Source of the DNA: Confluentibacter sediminis | GTDB taxonomy: Bacteria > Bacteroidota > Bacteroidia > Flavobacteriales > Flavobacteriaceae | Assembly: GCF_003258355.1 (NCBI RefSeq) | Contig: NZ_QKPO01000010.1 | Span: 164,507 to 228,506 of the forward strand | Length of the DNA stretch: 64,000 nucleotides | Direction of reading: 5' to 3' | Shown here: one piece after another, positions 51,625 through 60,725 of the stretch | How the letters are laid out: the number at the start of each line of letters is the position of its first letter | How positions within the stretch are numbered: the stretch's first letter is position 1 | The notes under the pieces: generated by a model | What the model saw: only the letters and a program-made list of their open reading frames with translations | What the model was told of the DNA's origin: nothing | Databases searched by the model: none | Made by a program: the position numbers and the translations under genes

Positions 51625-52635
51625 ATGAACATAATTGAAATTTCCGAGAAGTTCCCGACCGAACTTGATGCCGTCAAGTATTTCGAGATGAACCGTTGGG
51701 GCGAAAAACCACTTTGCGCCTATTGTAATTCCCCAAGACTTTCAAAGCGTGGAAAGGATTTGCGTTTCAAATGTTATGAATGTGGAAAATCGACATCCGT
51801 AACGGTAGATACGGCATTGCACAGTACGAACATGGAGCTAAAAAAATGGATGTTCGCATTTTCAATAGTTTGTGATGCCAAAAAAGGACTATCAGCCTTA
51901 CAGCTTCAAAGAAACCTAAGCATAAGCTATCCAACAGCATTAAAGATGTACCACAAAATGAGGGATTTAATGAGTATTGAAAACGACACTATTAAACTTG
52001 ACGATATAGTGGAAATGGATGAAATGTATGTTGGTGGAAAACCCCGAAAGTTCAACGACGGACAAACCGACAAACCTTTTAAAAAGACATCAATCCCAAA
52101 ACTTGACGAAAGGATAAGTGAACTTAAAGAAGTGGGCGTAACGTTCAAACGAGGCAAGGGCAACCCTGCAAAATCTGCATTGAATCCTAAACGAGGTCGT
52201 GGTACTTCCAAGATTCCAGTCATAGGAATAGTTGAAAGAAACGGAGATGTTGTGGCGCAAGTAACCCAAAATGTAACCGCTAAGGAATTAAAAGCAATGG
52301 TTCAAAAATATGTTGACGTTGACGATTCCGTTTTGATTTCCGATGAATACAAGGGTTATTCAAAAATGGACACCATAATTGAACACGTTAAAATCGACCA
52401 CCAAAAACTATATTCATACAAAGGAATAAATACAAACTCAATCGAAAGTTTTTGGGCTATAATACGCAGGCAGATAATAGGACAGCACCATCAAGTAAGT
52501 TTAAAACACTTGCCAAAATATGTTGCGGAAGCAGTTTTTAAATACAATAACCGAAAAATAGACGATATGTTTGAAACGTTAATAACAAATGCGATGAAAA
52601 CCCCTAAAAAGGAATTTATCCCAAATAGTTTATAA
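51625..52635 (+). CDS. IS1595-family transposase
   Basis: A 336-residue transposase. The N-terminal zinc-binding domain has CAYCNSPRLSKRGKDLRFKCYECG broken into two CxxC pairs (residues about 31-34 and 49-52). The ISXO2-like catalytic domain has D in DEMYVGGKPRKF, D in LISDEYKGYSKM and the C-terminal SIESFWAIIRRQIIGQHHQVS with E/N, ending KYNNRK. A 25-residue insertion with NPKRGRGTSKIPVIGIV is normal for the family. Intact, so the element is probably active. Confidence 0.93.
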   Translation: MNIIEISEKFPTELDAVKYFEMNRWGEKPLCAYCNSPRLSKRGKDLRFKCYECGKSTSVTVDTALHSTNMELKKWMFAFSIVCDAKKGLSALQLQRNLSISYPTALKMYHKMRDLMSIENDTIKLDDIVEMDEMYVGGKPRKFNDGQTDKPFKKTSIPKLDERISELKEVGVTFKRGKGNPAKSALNPKRGRGTSKIPVIGIVERNGDVVAQVTQNVTAKELKAMVQKYVDVDDSVLISDEYKGYSKMDTIIEHVKIDHQKLYSYKGINTNSIESFWAIIRRQIIGQHHQVSLKHLPKYVAEAVFKYNNRKIDDMFETLITNAMKTPKKEFIPNSL

Positions 52636-52640
52636 TTCCG

Positions 52641-52648
52641 TTTTTTAA
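52641..52648. repeat. Right 8-bp target-site duplication (TTTTTTAA)
   Basis: Exact copy of 51035-51042, directly after the right inverted repeat of the IS1595 element. Confidence 0.85.
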
Positions 52649-52664
52649 TATTAAATCATAAGTC

Positions 52665-53789
52665 ATCGCAGGAATCTACATTCATATCCCATTTTGCAAG
52701 CAAGCATGTTTTTATTGCGATTTTTATTTTTCTACATCCTTAAAGAAAAAGGAAGAACTTGTGGATGCTCTAATAAAAGAGTTGGAACTCAGAAAAGCCG
52801 AACTTCAAGGACGATTTATTGAAACTATTTATTTTGGTGGCGGCACACCAAGTTTATTGAAAAACTACGAATTACAAGCCGTTCTTGATGCTATTTATAA
52901 AAACTATAAGGTTATTAAAACCCCAGAAATAACCTTGGAAGCCAATCCAGACGATTTATCTGAAGATGTAATCATACAGCTTTCAAAAAGTAAAATAAAT
53001 AGACTTAGTATTGGGATTCAGTCGTTCTTTGCAGAAGATTTAAAAAGCATGAATCGTGCTCACAATGCCGATGAGGCTAAAAATTGTTTAAAAGAAGCCA
53101 CTAAATATTTTGACAACATTACCATTGACCTGATTTATGGAATTCCAAATATGAGTTTAGATAAATGGAATGAGAATTTGGAAATGGCTTTTAGTTTTGG
53201 TGTTAATCACATTTCAAGTTATGCCTTAACAGTTGAAACAAATACGGCTTTAGATAGTTTTATAAAAAAAGGAAACTATCCACCAATCGATGAAGATCTG
53301 ACGCTTCAACACTTCAATCATTTAATTAAAAAAACAGCAGAGCAAGGTTTTGTACATTATGAAATTTCCAATTTTGGTAAACCAGATTATTTTTCAAAGC
53401 ACAACACCAGCTATTGGCATGGAAAACCCTATTTAGGTATTGGTCCTTCAGCGCATTCGTTTAATGGCAATGAACGAAGTTGGAATGTGAGAAACAATTC
53501 CATTTATATTAATTCCATGTCTTATGGGGTATTGCCCAAAGAAACTGAAATACTTTCCACTGAAAATAAGTATAACGAATATATTATGACTGGTTTAAGA
53601 ACCATTTGGGGTATCTCTTTTGATAAAATTGAAAGTGATTTTGGAAAAGATTATTTAAAGCATTTAAAAAAATCATCTCAAAAATTTATTGATGAAGGGT
53701 TATTAATTATGGAAGAAGATGTTTTAAAAGTTACTCAAAAAGGAAAGTTTTTGGTAGATGGCATTGCTTCTGAATTGTTTAAAGTTTAA
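52665..53789 (+). CDS. hemW: HemW-type radical SAM protein with ATC in place of the start codon
   Basis: A 374-codon frame with all HemW motifs: AGIYIHIPFCKQACFYCDF (the CxxxCxxC iron-sulfur site), FGGGTPSLL, LEANPDDLSED, RLSIGIQSF, DLIYGIPN and GIGPSAHSFN. HemW is a heme chaperone related to coproporphyrinogen dehydrogenase. The expected ATG before GCAGGA reads ATC at 52665-52667; an in-frame stop (52659-52661) lies two codons upstream, so no ATG, GTG or TTG can include the cysteine motif. The first standard start is GTG at 52761, which would delete the iron-sulfur site. Either ATC is used weakly or the gene has lost its start. Confidence 0.85.
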   Translation: MAGIYIHIPFCKQACFYCDFYFSTSLKKKEELVDALIKELELRKAELQGRFIETIYFGGGTPSLLKNYELQAVLDAIYKNYKVIKTPEITLEANPDDLSEDVIIQLSKSKINRLSIGIQSFFAEDLKSMNRAHNADEAKNCLKEATKYFDNITIDLIYGIPNMSLDKWNENLEMAFSFGVNHISSYALTVETNTALDSFIKKGNYPPIDEDLTLQHFNHLIKKTAEQGFVHYEISNFGKPDYFSKHNTSYWHGKPYLGIGPSAHSFNGNERSWNVRNNSIYINSMSYGVLPKETEILSTENKYNEYIMTGLRTIWGISFDKIESDFGKDYLKHLKKSSQKFIDEGLLIMEEDVLKVTQKGKFLVDGIASELFKV

Positions 53790-53816
53790 GTCTATTTAAT
53801 TGATTAAAATAACGAT

Positions 53817-54170
53817 ATGAAAACTAATTTAAAGATTGAAGAATTGGCTATGTTTATTTTAGGTGTTTATTTTTTTACAACATTGCAATTTAGTTGGTGG
53901 TGGTTTTTTGTTTTAATTTTAACACCAGATATTGGCATGACAGGTTATGTTGTCAATCCCAAAATAGGCGCATTAACTTACAATCTACTGCATCATAAAG
54001 GGATCGCTGTTTTTGTCTATTTATTTGGAATTTATGTTGAAAATGAATTAATTCAACTTATTGGGATAATTTTATTTTCTCATGCATCACTAGATAGAAT
54101 TTTCGGATATGGTTTAAAATATAATTCATCATTTCATGATACACATTTAGGGAAAATTGGAAACTCATGA
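53817..54170 (+). CDS. DUF4260 family membrane protein
   Basis: A 117-residue hydrophobic protein with about three helices (ELAMFILGVYFFTTLQFSWW, FFVLILTPDIGMTGY, HHKGIAVFVYLFGIYV and a further segment). TPDIGMTGYVVNPKIGALTYNLLHH and the C-terminal SLDRIFGYGLKY are the DUF4260 hallmarks. Function unknown. It overlaps the next gene by four bases (ATGA), so the two are translationally coupled. Confidence 0.85.
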   Translation: MKTNLKIEELAMFILGVYFFTTLQFSWWWFFVLILTPDIGMTGYVVNPKIGALTYNLLHHKGIAVFVYLFGIYVENELIQLIGIILFSHASLDRIFGYGLKYNSSFHDTHLGKIGNS

Positions 54171-54568
54171 TAGAAATTTCTACAGAAAAAAGCAAGCTGC
54201 AAATTGATATAATTCATCAGTTTTTAACGACTTCTTATTGGGCCAAAGGAAGAACGATTGATGAGATTAAAAAAACCATTGAACATTCTTTGTGTTTTGG
54301 GGTTTATCTTGAAGACAAACAAATTGGTTTTGCTCGTGTGTTAAGCGATTATACCGTTTTCGCTTATATAATGGATGTGTTTATTTTACCAGAATATCAA
54401 GGGAACGGTTATTCAAAACAATTAATGAAAGCTATCAATGAAGAGCCCAAACTTAAATCTTGTAAAGTTTGGATGTTAAAAACCTTGGATGCTCATGGGC
54501 TTTATAAACAATTTGGGTTTACAGAATTGAAGCACCCCGAAAAAGGAATGGAGCGCATTCTCAAATAA
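54167..54568 (+). CDS. GNAT-family N-acetyltransferase
   Basis: A 133-residue acetyltransferase. The acetyl-CoA-binding signature is FILPEYQGNGYSKQLMKAI (Q/RxxGxG/A), preceded by IGFARVLSDYTVFAYIMDV and followed by KVWMLKTLDAHGLYKQFGF. STSYWAKGRTIDEIKK-like N-terminus matches the small, stand-alone GNAT group (here TTSYWAKGRT). The substrate is unknown. The start overlaps the DUF4260 stop. Confidence 0.88.
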   Translation: MIEISTEKSKLQIDIIHQFLTTSYWAKGRTIDEIKKTIEHSLCFGVYLEDKQIGFARVLSDYTVFAYIMDVFILPEYQGNGYSKQLMKAINEEPKLKSCKVWMLKTLDAHGLYKQFGFTELKHPEKGMERILK

Positions 54569-54579
54569 AACTTTAAAAA

Positions 54580-54939
54580 ATGAATATAGAACAACTTTAT
54601 CAATATTGTTTAAATAAAAAAGGTGTAACCGAAGATTTTCCTTTTGATGAAGATACATTGGTCTTTAAAGTTTTAGGAAAAATGTTTTTATTGGTGTCAT
54701 TAAAAAGTTGGGAATCTGGTAACGCATCTATAAACTTAAAAGCAGATCCTGATTATTCTGAAGAACTCAGAGCAGCATATGAAAGCATAGAACCTGGATT
54801 TCATATGAATAAAAAGCATTGGAATACTGTAAAAATTCATAAAGGCGAATTATCCCAAAAACTCATTTTTGAGCTAATAGATCACTCTTATGATATGGTT
54901 GTTAAAAGTATGCCTAAAAAGCTAAGAGATACTTTATAA
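54580..54939 (+). CDS. MmcQ/YjbR family protein
   Basis: A 119-residue protein with the CyaY-like DNA-binding fold of the MmcQ/YjbR family: CLNKKGVTEDFPFDEDTLVFKVLGKMF near the start (broken at the loops), then ASINLKADPDYSEELRAAYESI and HMNKKHWNTVKI. A role in nucleic-acid binding is known for YjbR relatives but unproven. It lies 12 bases after the acetyltransferase, probably the last gene of the hemW-DUF4260-GNAT-MmcQ group. Confidence 0.9.
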   Translation: MNIEQLYQYCLNKKGVTEDFPFDEDTLVFKVLGKMFLLVSLKSWESGNASINLKADPDYSEELRAAYESIEPGFHMNKKHWNTVKIHKGELSQKLIFELIDHSYDMVVKSMPKKLRDTL

Positions 54940-54989
54940 TAAACGAGTTGGTAGGCATTTTATAAATTTAACCTAATAACAAGACGTTC

Positions 54990-54997
54990 TAAATTTG
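54990..54997 (+). promoter_or_regulatory. Candidate -7 element (TAAATTTG) upstream of the PhnA-like gene
   Basis: A TAnnTTTG match 46 bases upstream of the ATG at 55043; no -33 element at standard spacing seen. Confidence 0.4.
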
Positions 54998-55042
54998 TAG
55001 AAACAATCCTTTAACTGTAATATTGCAAAATAAAACAAAACC

Positions 55043-55621
55043 ATGAGTTTAATAAAAGAATTACAAGATAGAAGTGGAAATAAATGTGAGCTATGTGCGG
55101 CTACTGAAGGTTTAAAAATTTATGAAGTACCTCCGACTTCGGCTGGTGGTGTTGATGGTAGTTTATTGGCTTGTAGTACATGTATAGATCAAATAGAGAA
55201 TCCAGACATAACAGATGCAAATCACTGGCGTTGTTTAAATGACAGTATGTGGAGTGAATATAGAGCAGTACAAGTAGTTGCTTGGAGACTTTTGTCTCGT
55301 TTAAAAAAAGAAGGTTGGCCTCAAGATTTGTTAGATATGATGTATTTGGATGATGACACATTAGCTTTTGCTAAAGTTACAAATGAAGGGTTGGACGATA
55401 GTGAAAAAATTATTCATCGAGATGTAAATGGTGTTATTTTAGAAGCGGGAGATTCTGTGGTTTTGGTAAAAGATTTAAAAGTGAAAGGGTCTAGTATGGT
55501 TGCCAAGCAAGGGACGGCTGTTAGAAATATACGGTTAGATCATGAAAATGCTGATTATATTGAAGGCAAAGTTGATGGACAGCAAATTGTGATTATTACC
55601 AAATATGTAAAGAAAACATAG
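55043..55621 (+). CDS. PhnA-domain zinc-ribbon protein
   Basis: A 192-residue protein. The N-terminal zinc ribbon has NKCELCAA and LACSTC (two CxxC pairs). The C-terminal PhnA/YjdM domain reads DVNGVILEAGDSVVLVKDLKVKGSSMVAKQGTAVRNIRL (split at turns) and EGKVDGQQIVIITKYVKK. Despite the family name it is not a phosphonate-degrading enzyme; its function is unknown. It is followed at once by a strong bidirectional terminator. Confidence 0.9.
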   Translation: MSLIKELQDRSGNKCELCAATEGLKIYEVPPTSAGGVDGSLLACSTCIDQIENPDITDANHWRCLNDSMWSEYRAVQVVAWRLLSRLKKEGWPQDLLDMMYLDDDTLAFAKVTNEGLDDSEKIIHRDVNGVILEAGDSVVLVKDLKVKGSSMVAKQGTAVRNIRLDHENADYIEGKVDGQQIVIITKYVKKT

Positions 55622-55623
55622 AC

Positions 55624-55650
55624 AAAACCCCGATATTTCGGGGTTTTGTT
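55624..55650. terminator. Bidirectional Rho-independent terminator
   Basis: AAAACCCCG pairs with CGGGGTTTT across ATATTT, with T-rich sequence after it on the plus strand and A-rich before. It lies between the convergent PhnA-like gene and the SIMPL-domain gene. Confidence 0.9.
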
Positions 55651-55654
55651 TTAT

Positions 55655-56371
55655 TCAATTTAGGGCAAATCTAGTCAATACAGTAGCTTTTACAGTAATT
55701 GATTTTAGATTCAAATCTTGGATCTTGTCTTTTTCTATTCCTTGGCTAGCTGTTACTACTTCATTAAGCATATAGGTGTTATTTTTATAAAATGGTGTCA
55801 CTATATCATTATTTAATTCTTGAATAAATAATGCTTTTCCTAAACCTTGGTCAATAGCTTTGGCATAACCTACAGCTTTTTCTTTGGCAATTTTTAAAGC
55901 TTTTAACTTAGTGTCTCTTTTAATGTTTTCAATATCAGAATGATCTGTTTTTGTAATTGAAATGTTAGAGATGTCAATTCGGTCTAAGGCTTCATAAACC
56001 ATTCCTAGTGTTTTTCCGTCATTTACAATTAGTTCATAATGTTTGATTTTGGTAACTTGATTTTCGGAAAAAAATTTTCTTTGGTAATAACCATTAAAAT
56101 CTAAAATAGAGAAGTTGTTTTCTAAATCAATGCCAAGCGATTTCAATACAGAAATCATTTGGTTCTCTTGGTCTTCAATACTTATTTTTCCCTTTTTGTC
56201 ATTTTCGTTAAGCGTAATATTTAAATAGATTTCATTAGGAATGACTTCGGTTTCCATGCTCCCAGTAACCTCGATATAAGGTTGGTCAATAAAATTTTTT
56301 TCTCCGTTTTGGGAAAATGAAATAGATGATGTTAAAATGGATACGAATAAAAGTGTTCTTGTAATTTTCAT
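55655..56371 (-). CDS. SIMPL-domain (DUF541) secreted protein
   Basis: A 238-residue protein with signal peptide ending SISFSQ. The DUF541/SIMPL signature reads IEVTGSMETEVIPNEIYLNITLNENDK (split near the middle), KTLGMVYEALDRIDISNISITKTDHSD and KALKIAKEKAVGYAKAIDQGLGKAL. It is predicted periplasmic. Family members oligomerise; function is mostly unknown. Transcribed alone. Confidence 0.9.
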   Translation of the reverse strand: MKITRTLLFVSILTSSISFSQNGEKNFIDQPYIEVTGSMETEVIPNEIYLNITLNENDKKGKISIEDQENQMISVLKSLGIDLENNFSILDFNGYYQRKFFSENQVTKIKHYELIVNDGKTLGMVYEALDRIDISNISITKTDHSDIENIKRDTKLKALKIAKEKAVGYAKAIDQGLGKALFIQELNNDIVTPFYKNNTYMLNEVVTASQGIEKDKIQDLNLKSITVKATVLTRFALN

Positions 56372-56588
56372 AATATGGTTTTTTTTTATGAAGTAAATCT
56401 AAGAACAACTTTTTTCTTAAAAAAAGAACAATGAGTAAAACAAAAGGTTTGGTTCGTGAATGATCCTTATTAATGAGTGAATATATGGTTCCATGTTGTA
56501 AATGGGAGTAAATTATAAAAACAGCATTTTATTATACCAAGTAAAGTGCGTAAGTTTATCTGTTTTTAAGTTGTATATGAAATAAGCA

Positions 56589-56604
56589 TGTCCGAAAATG
56601 GACA
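56589..56604. promoter_or_regulatory. Small inverted repeat TGTCC-N6-GGACA upstream of a kinase gene
   Basis: A five-base dyad with a six-base spacer, about 64 bases upstream of the kinase ATG. It is one of few G/C-containing dyads in the region and could be a regulator site. The evidence is weak. Confidence 0.3.
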
Positions 56605-56667
56605 CCAAGCACTAATTAACATATGCGAATAATATATGCCAAATAAAAAATCAATACGTATTTACAT

Positions 56668-58836
56668 ATGAAACTATTTGTTAAATACTTAAGTGTTTTT
56701 TTTATACTTTGCTTTGGTGCTTTTTTGCAGGCACAAAATAATACTGAAAAATTTACAGTAAGAGGCTCTGTTTTAGAAAAAGATAGTCGAAACCCCATTA
56801 AAAACGTTAACATTGAAGTTAATGGAGGCTCTTATACCACTACAGATATTTTTGGAGAGTTTAAAATTGAAGCCAAAAAAGGAGATGAACTTATTATTAA
56901 GCATCAAGATTTTGAAACTGTTTATTACACGATTCAAGATAATGAACGTATTATGGTTTTGGTTGAATCAAACGACATAGAAGGTTCTAAATCTAAATCA
57001 ATTGCGAATTCAAAATCGCAAAACAAAGAGCTATTTAAATCACTTCTAGATTCAGCGGAAACCTATTTGAAAAAAGATGCGAAAAAGAGTTTACAATTTA
57101 TTACCGATGCTTTAGCAAAGAGCAGTTCTGCAAAAGAAAATGCTGAAGTTTATGATGTTATTGGTGACATCTATATATATTGGAAACAATATGATTTGGC
57201 GGTTGCCAATTATCGAATAAGTCTTCAGAATATTCCATCGAATGAAACTAAATTGAAACTAGCAAAGGCTTTTCAGCTCAATAAAAATTATCAAGAAAGT
57301 ATTCAAACATATACTAGTATTTCAAAAAAGGATCTTTCAAATTGGCAACTTGTTTCTCTTAATGAAGGTTTGGGTGATGTTAATTTACTCACCAAAAATT
57401 ATAAAGCATCCATTAGTTTTTATAAAGAAGGATTAAAAGTTGCAGAAACCAATAAAATTTCGGCAAAAACCACCGATCTAAATTCCAAAATAGGTGAAGC
57501 CTATAATGCTAGTGGAAATAGCGAAGTTGCAAAAGATTATTTCAATAGATCATTAAAATTAGCTAATACTGAAAATAAACTAAGAGCGGCAGAAGAGAAA
57601 GTGAAAGTGGCTGATTTTCAGAATGCTATTAGTAACTATTCCGGTGAAATTCAACTAAGAAAAGAAGCCTTAAAAGACATTGAAAAAGTAGGTAAAGAAA
57701 AGGAAACAGGTTTAGGTAACGAAAATGCTTTAACACCACAAAAACAAAACTATAAAATTGGGAGTGCTTATGCGTTACAAGGAGATTATGTAAATGCTAT
57801 TCCCTACTTAGAAAAAAGTATTGTAGAGGCTGATAAAAAAGAAGATCTTATTGTGCAAAAAGATGCTACCAGAAGACTTTCTGATGTTTACAGAGATGCT
57901 GGTGATTATAAAAAAGCATTGAGCATCTATCAGGAGTATGTGGATTTGGTGGATAAGGTGTATGTAAAAAAAGAACAGGAAATTTCGCAAGCAGCCCGTT
58001 TTAGCAAAGAATTGATAGCAAAGCAAAATAGGATTGTAAGTTTGGAAAGTGACAGGGAACTTTCTGAAAGTAAATACCAATTAACTACCGAACAAACAAA
58101 ACGGCAGCAACTCATTATTTATTCTCTTATTGGTGGCGTTTTGTTGTTGTTGCTAACGGCTTTTTTAATGTTTAAATATATCAAGCAACAACGGTTAGCA
58201 AATAATTTGTTAGCTTTAAAAACACTGAGAAGTCAAATGAATCCCCATTTTATTTTTAACGCATTAAATTCGGTGAATAGTTTCATAGCCTCCAATGATG
58301 AGCGTACTGCCAATAAATATCTTTCAGATTTTTCCTTGTTGATGCGAGCCGTTTTAGAGAATAGTGAAGAAGATTTTATTCCCTTGAAAAAAGAAATTGA
58401 GCTGTTGGAATTATATACTAAGTTGGAGCATTTTAGGTTTCAAGACAAGTTTGATTATACGGTTTATATAGATGAAAACATAAATATTGAAGATTTTGTA
58501 ATTCCGCCCATGTTATTACAGCCTTATATTGAAAATGCTGTTTGGCACGGGTTGCGTTATAAAAAAAGTAAAGGACATTTATCTATTTCAATAATACAAA
58601 CCCAAAAGGATGAAATTACCATAACCATTGTAGACAACGGTATAGGTAGAGAAAAATCGAAAGCATTAAAAACTAAAAATCAGCAAAAACAACATTCCAA
58701 AGGTATGGGTAACATTAAAAAACGCGTGTCTATTTTAAATACCATGTATAAAGATAAAGTAGATGTGTTTATTGATGATTTTCAAGATGATGAAGATACG
58801 GGGACCAAAGTTGTTGTAACGCTTAAAAAAGATTAA
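56668..58836 (+). CDS. LytS-type sensor kinase with carboxypeptidase-regulatory-like domain and TPRs
   Basis: A 722-residue kinase. Residues 1-22 form a signal peptide (GAFLQAQ). Residues about 30-95 look like a CarboxypepD_reg-like beta domain (VRGSVLEKDSRNPIKNVNIEV, GGSYTTTDIFGEF). TPRs fill about 125-430, then a TM helix at 488-506 (QLIIYSLIGGVLLLLLTAFL). The His_kinase domain has His527 in LRSQMNPHFIFNALNSVNSF, and the ATPase domain has PPMLLQPYIENAVWHGLRY, IVDNGIGREKS and GMGNIKKRV. Its partner is probably the LytTR regulator at 60726, separated by a lipoprotein gene. Confidence 0.9.
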   Translation: MKLFVKYLSVFFILCFGAFLQAQNNTEKFTVRGSVLEKDSRNPIKNVNIEVNGGSYTTTDIFGEFKIEAKKGDELIIKHQDFETVYYTIQDNERIMVLVESNDIEGSKSKSIANSKSQNKELFKSLLDSAETYLKKDAKKSLQFITDALAKSSSAKENAEVYDVIGDIYIYWKQYDLAVANYRISLQNIPSNETKLKLAKAFQLNKNYQESIQTYTSISKKDLSNWQLVSLNEGLGDVNLLTKNYKASISFYKEGLKVAETNKISAKTTDLNSKIGEAYNASGNSEVAKDYFNRSLKLANTENKLRAAEEKVKVADFQNAISNYSGEIQLRKEALKDIEKVGKEKETGLGNENALTPQKQNYKIGSAYALQGDYVNAIPYLEKSIVEADKKEDLIVQKDATRRLSDVYRDAGDYKKALSIYQEYVDLVDKVYVKKEQEISQAARFSKELIAKQNRIVSLESDRELSESKYQLTTEQTKRQQLIIYSLIGGVLLLLLTAFLMFKYIKQQRLANNLLALKTLRSQMNPHFIFNALNSVNSFIASNDERTANKYLSDFSLLMRAVLENSEEDFIPLKKEIELLELYTKLEHFRFQDKFDYTVYIDENINIEDFVIPPMLLQPYIENAVWHGLRYKKSKGHLSISIIQTQKDEITITIVDNGIGREKSKALKTKNQQKQHSKGMGNIKKRVSILNTMYKDKVDVFIDDFQDDEDTGTKVVVTLKKD

Positions 58837-58906
58837 TCTTTTTCACAAATTATAACTACCTCAATGTAGATTAATACTACTTAAATAGTTAAAAAATCAT
58901 ACTTAT

Positions 58907-58914
58907 TATTTTTG
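58907..58914 (+). promoter_or_regulatory. Candidate -7 element (TATTTTTG) of the LRR lipoprotein gene
   Basis: A TAnnTTTG match in the gap after the kinase gene, 34 bases upstream of the lipoprotein ATG at 58948. It suggests the lipoprotein can be transcribed independently of the kinase. Confidence 0.5.
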
Positions 58915-58947
58915 TGTATATTGCATGACATTAAGCACAAACTAATT

Positions 58948-60615
58948 ATGAAAAAACGTCTAAATTACATTTTCACATTTTTAATTTTTTCTATTTTAAT
59001 TTCGTGTGGAAAGGAGGATATTTCATCAACAGTAGAACCAATAGAGAAAAAAGATGTATCATTTTTGTTTCAAGTAGGAGAAGTTACAAACAAAAATGTT
59101 TTAGAAAATAAAAAAACAAGCAAAGTAGCATATCAAAAAGAAATGGATGATGCAGTTACAGTAATTGTTACAATAAAAGATGCATCTAATAATATTCTTT
59201 ATAACCGAAAAAAATTAACTATTAGTGCAATAGATAATGGTTATGTAAGTAGTCCAATTTCCTTAGATTTTGGAACTTATACTATCACGGAATTTATAGT
59301 ATTAGATGCTTTAGATAATGCTATTTTTCTTAGTCCTAAAGAAGGATCTTTATTGACCTCTAGTGTAACAAATGCTTTGCCTTTTTCACTAGTAGTTGGT
59401 TCGTCGTCAAATAATGAAATAAATGTTGAAGTATTAAGTTCCTTTAATATGAACCTAGAGGATTTTGGATACACAGATTTGGATTTTGCTACTGTTGGCG
59501 AATTTACATTTATTATTGATCAAACAGATGAATTAACCAGTATAGTTATGAATGTTGATACTTACACAGACCAGTATGAGTATATAATTGATTGGGGTGA
59601 TGAAAATGAAGATTTTTACATACCTGTTTCAGATTTAATACACAACTATTCTGAGAAAGGTATATATATGGTGACTATAAAGGGTAATGTTAATGCTCTT
59701 AAATCAGTGGTAATTAATAATAAAGGTTTAGTAGATATCGATTTGTCAAAGTTAGAATCTTTAGAAAGAATTTTATTAATTTCTAGTCAATTGACTTCCT
59801 TAGATGTATCTTCTAATAAATCCTTAGAATATTTAAGTTTAATAAGTTCCGATAATAAGTTAACAAGTATTGATTTATCCTCTAACATTTTATTAAAAGA
59901 ATTATTATTAGGTAATAATAAATTAGGTAGTATAAACTTATCTAATAATCCACAACTAAAACTTTTACATTTATATCATAACGAGTTAACCGTTATGGAC
60001 TTATCGAATAATCTGCAGTTAGAGAATATAGATTTGTCAAATAATCCACAACTTGTCAGCTTAGATATAGGATTACATACAAAACTCAAAAAATTGAAAT
60101 TGAATTATATGAAACAATTAAATCTTGATAATATGGATATGTCAATTTATCCAGAATTAGAAAATTTAGGGTTATCTAATGATAATTTATCCAGCATAGA
60201 TTTGACTTATAACTTAAAATTAAGAGATTTATCACTGGGGCAAAATGAGCTAACAAATTTAGATTTATCGGCAAATAAAGAATTAATATTTTTAGAATTA
60301 ACTGATAATCAATTAACTAATTTAGATTTATCTTTCAATTCTAAAATAGAATTTATGGGCATTAGTAATAATTTTATAGAATTTATTGACATTTCAAATA
60401 GTCCCTTGCTGTCTTCCATTTTCATGACGAACAATCAAATTAACGATATTGCTAATATGGAAGCCTTCTATTCTCAATTGTTGACAAATGTGAAAACGAA
60501 TAATATTTTTAACGGACAATTATATACCTTGAATAATAATTATGTAGTATCACAGACTTTAATTGATGCTGCAAATGAATTAATTAATGATTTCAATTGG
60601 AAGATTCTTTATTGA
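58948..60615 (+). CDS. Leucine-rich-repeat lipoprotein with PKD-like domain
   Basis: A 555-residue lipoprotein with lipobox LISC (Cys20) and then GKEDI; a Lys-acidic pair just after Cys is the pattern for surface export of Bacteroidota lipoproteins. A PKD-like domain lies near 215-245 (YIIDWGDENEDF, IHNYSEKGIYMVTIKG). About 13 LRRs of 21-22 residues follow (VDIDLSKLESL, TSLDVSSNKSLEYL, IDLSNNPQLVSLDI, TNLDLSANKELIFLEL). The frame is open 12 codons upstream, but the promoter at 58907 and signal peptide fix the ATG at 58948. It lies between a kinase and its likely regulator. Confidence 0.88.
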   Translation: MKKRLNYIFTFLIFSILISCGKEDISSTVEPIEKKDVSFLFQVGEVTNKNVLENKKTSKVAYQKEMDDAVTVIVTIKDASNNILYNRKKLTISAIDNGYVSSPISLDFGTYTITEFIVLDALDNAIFLSPKEGSLLTSSVTNALPFSLVVGSSSNNEINVEVLSSFNMNLEDFGYTDLDFATVGEFTFIIDQTDELTSIVMNVDTYTDQYEYIIDWGDENEDFYIPVSDLIHNYSEKGIYMVTIKGNVNALKSVVINNKGLVDIDLSKLESLERILLISSQLTSLDVSSNKSLEYLSLISSDNKLTSIDLSSNILLKELLLGNNKLGSINLSNNPQLKLLHLYHNELTVMDLSNNLQLENIDLSNNPQLVSLDIGLHTKLKKLKLNYMKQLNLDNMDMSIYPELENLGLSNDNLSSIDLTYNLKLRDLSLGQNELTNLDLSANKELIFLELTDNQLTNLDLSFNSKIEFMGISNNFIEFIDISNSPLLSSIFMTNNQINDIANMEAFYSQLLTNVKTNNIFNGQLYTLNNNYVVSQTLIDAANELINDFNWKILY

Positions 60616-60701
60616 TCCAATAAAATAAAGTAGGTATGAAAACCTGAAAAATTAATTTTTTACGGGTTTACATACTGAACTGTAACGGAAATCAGTTTGA
60701 T

Positions 60702-60709
60702 TATCTTTG
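60702..60709 (+). promoter_or_regulatory. Candidate -7 element (TATCTTTG) of the LytTR regulator gene
   Basis: A TAnnTTTG match 16 bases upstream of the ATG at 60726, implying a leader of only about 10 nt. No standard -33 element seen. Confidence 0.5.
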
Positions 60710-60725
60710 GTAAAGATTTAAATGC

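Larger units (their letters stand above)
51043..52640 (+). mobile_element. Complete IS1595-family insertion sequence with a passenger gene
   Basis: A 1598-base element bounded by perfect 25-bp inverted repeats (51043-51067 and 52616-52640, outer end CGGAATTATAAAC) and 8-bp duplications. It carries a 166-residue membrane passenger gene (51112) and an intact IS1595-type transposase (51625), whose stop codon lies within the right repeat. It is inserted between ruvC and hemW, 24 bases upstream of the hemW coding frame. Perfect repeats and duplications indicate recent insertion. Confidence 0.92.

Noticed and set aside
52761..53789. HemW starting at the GTG at 52761
   Set aside because: This start would delete the CxxxCxxC motif, which is intact in the same frame upstream.
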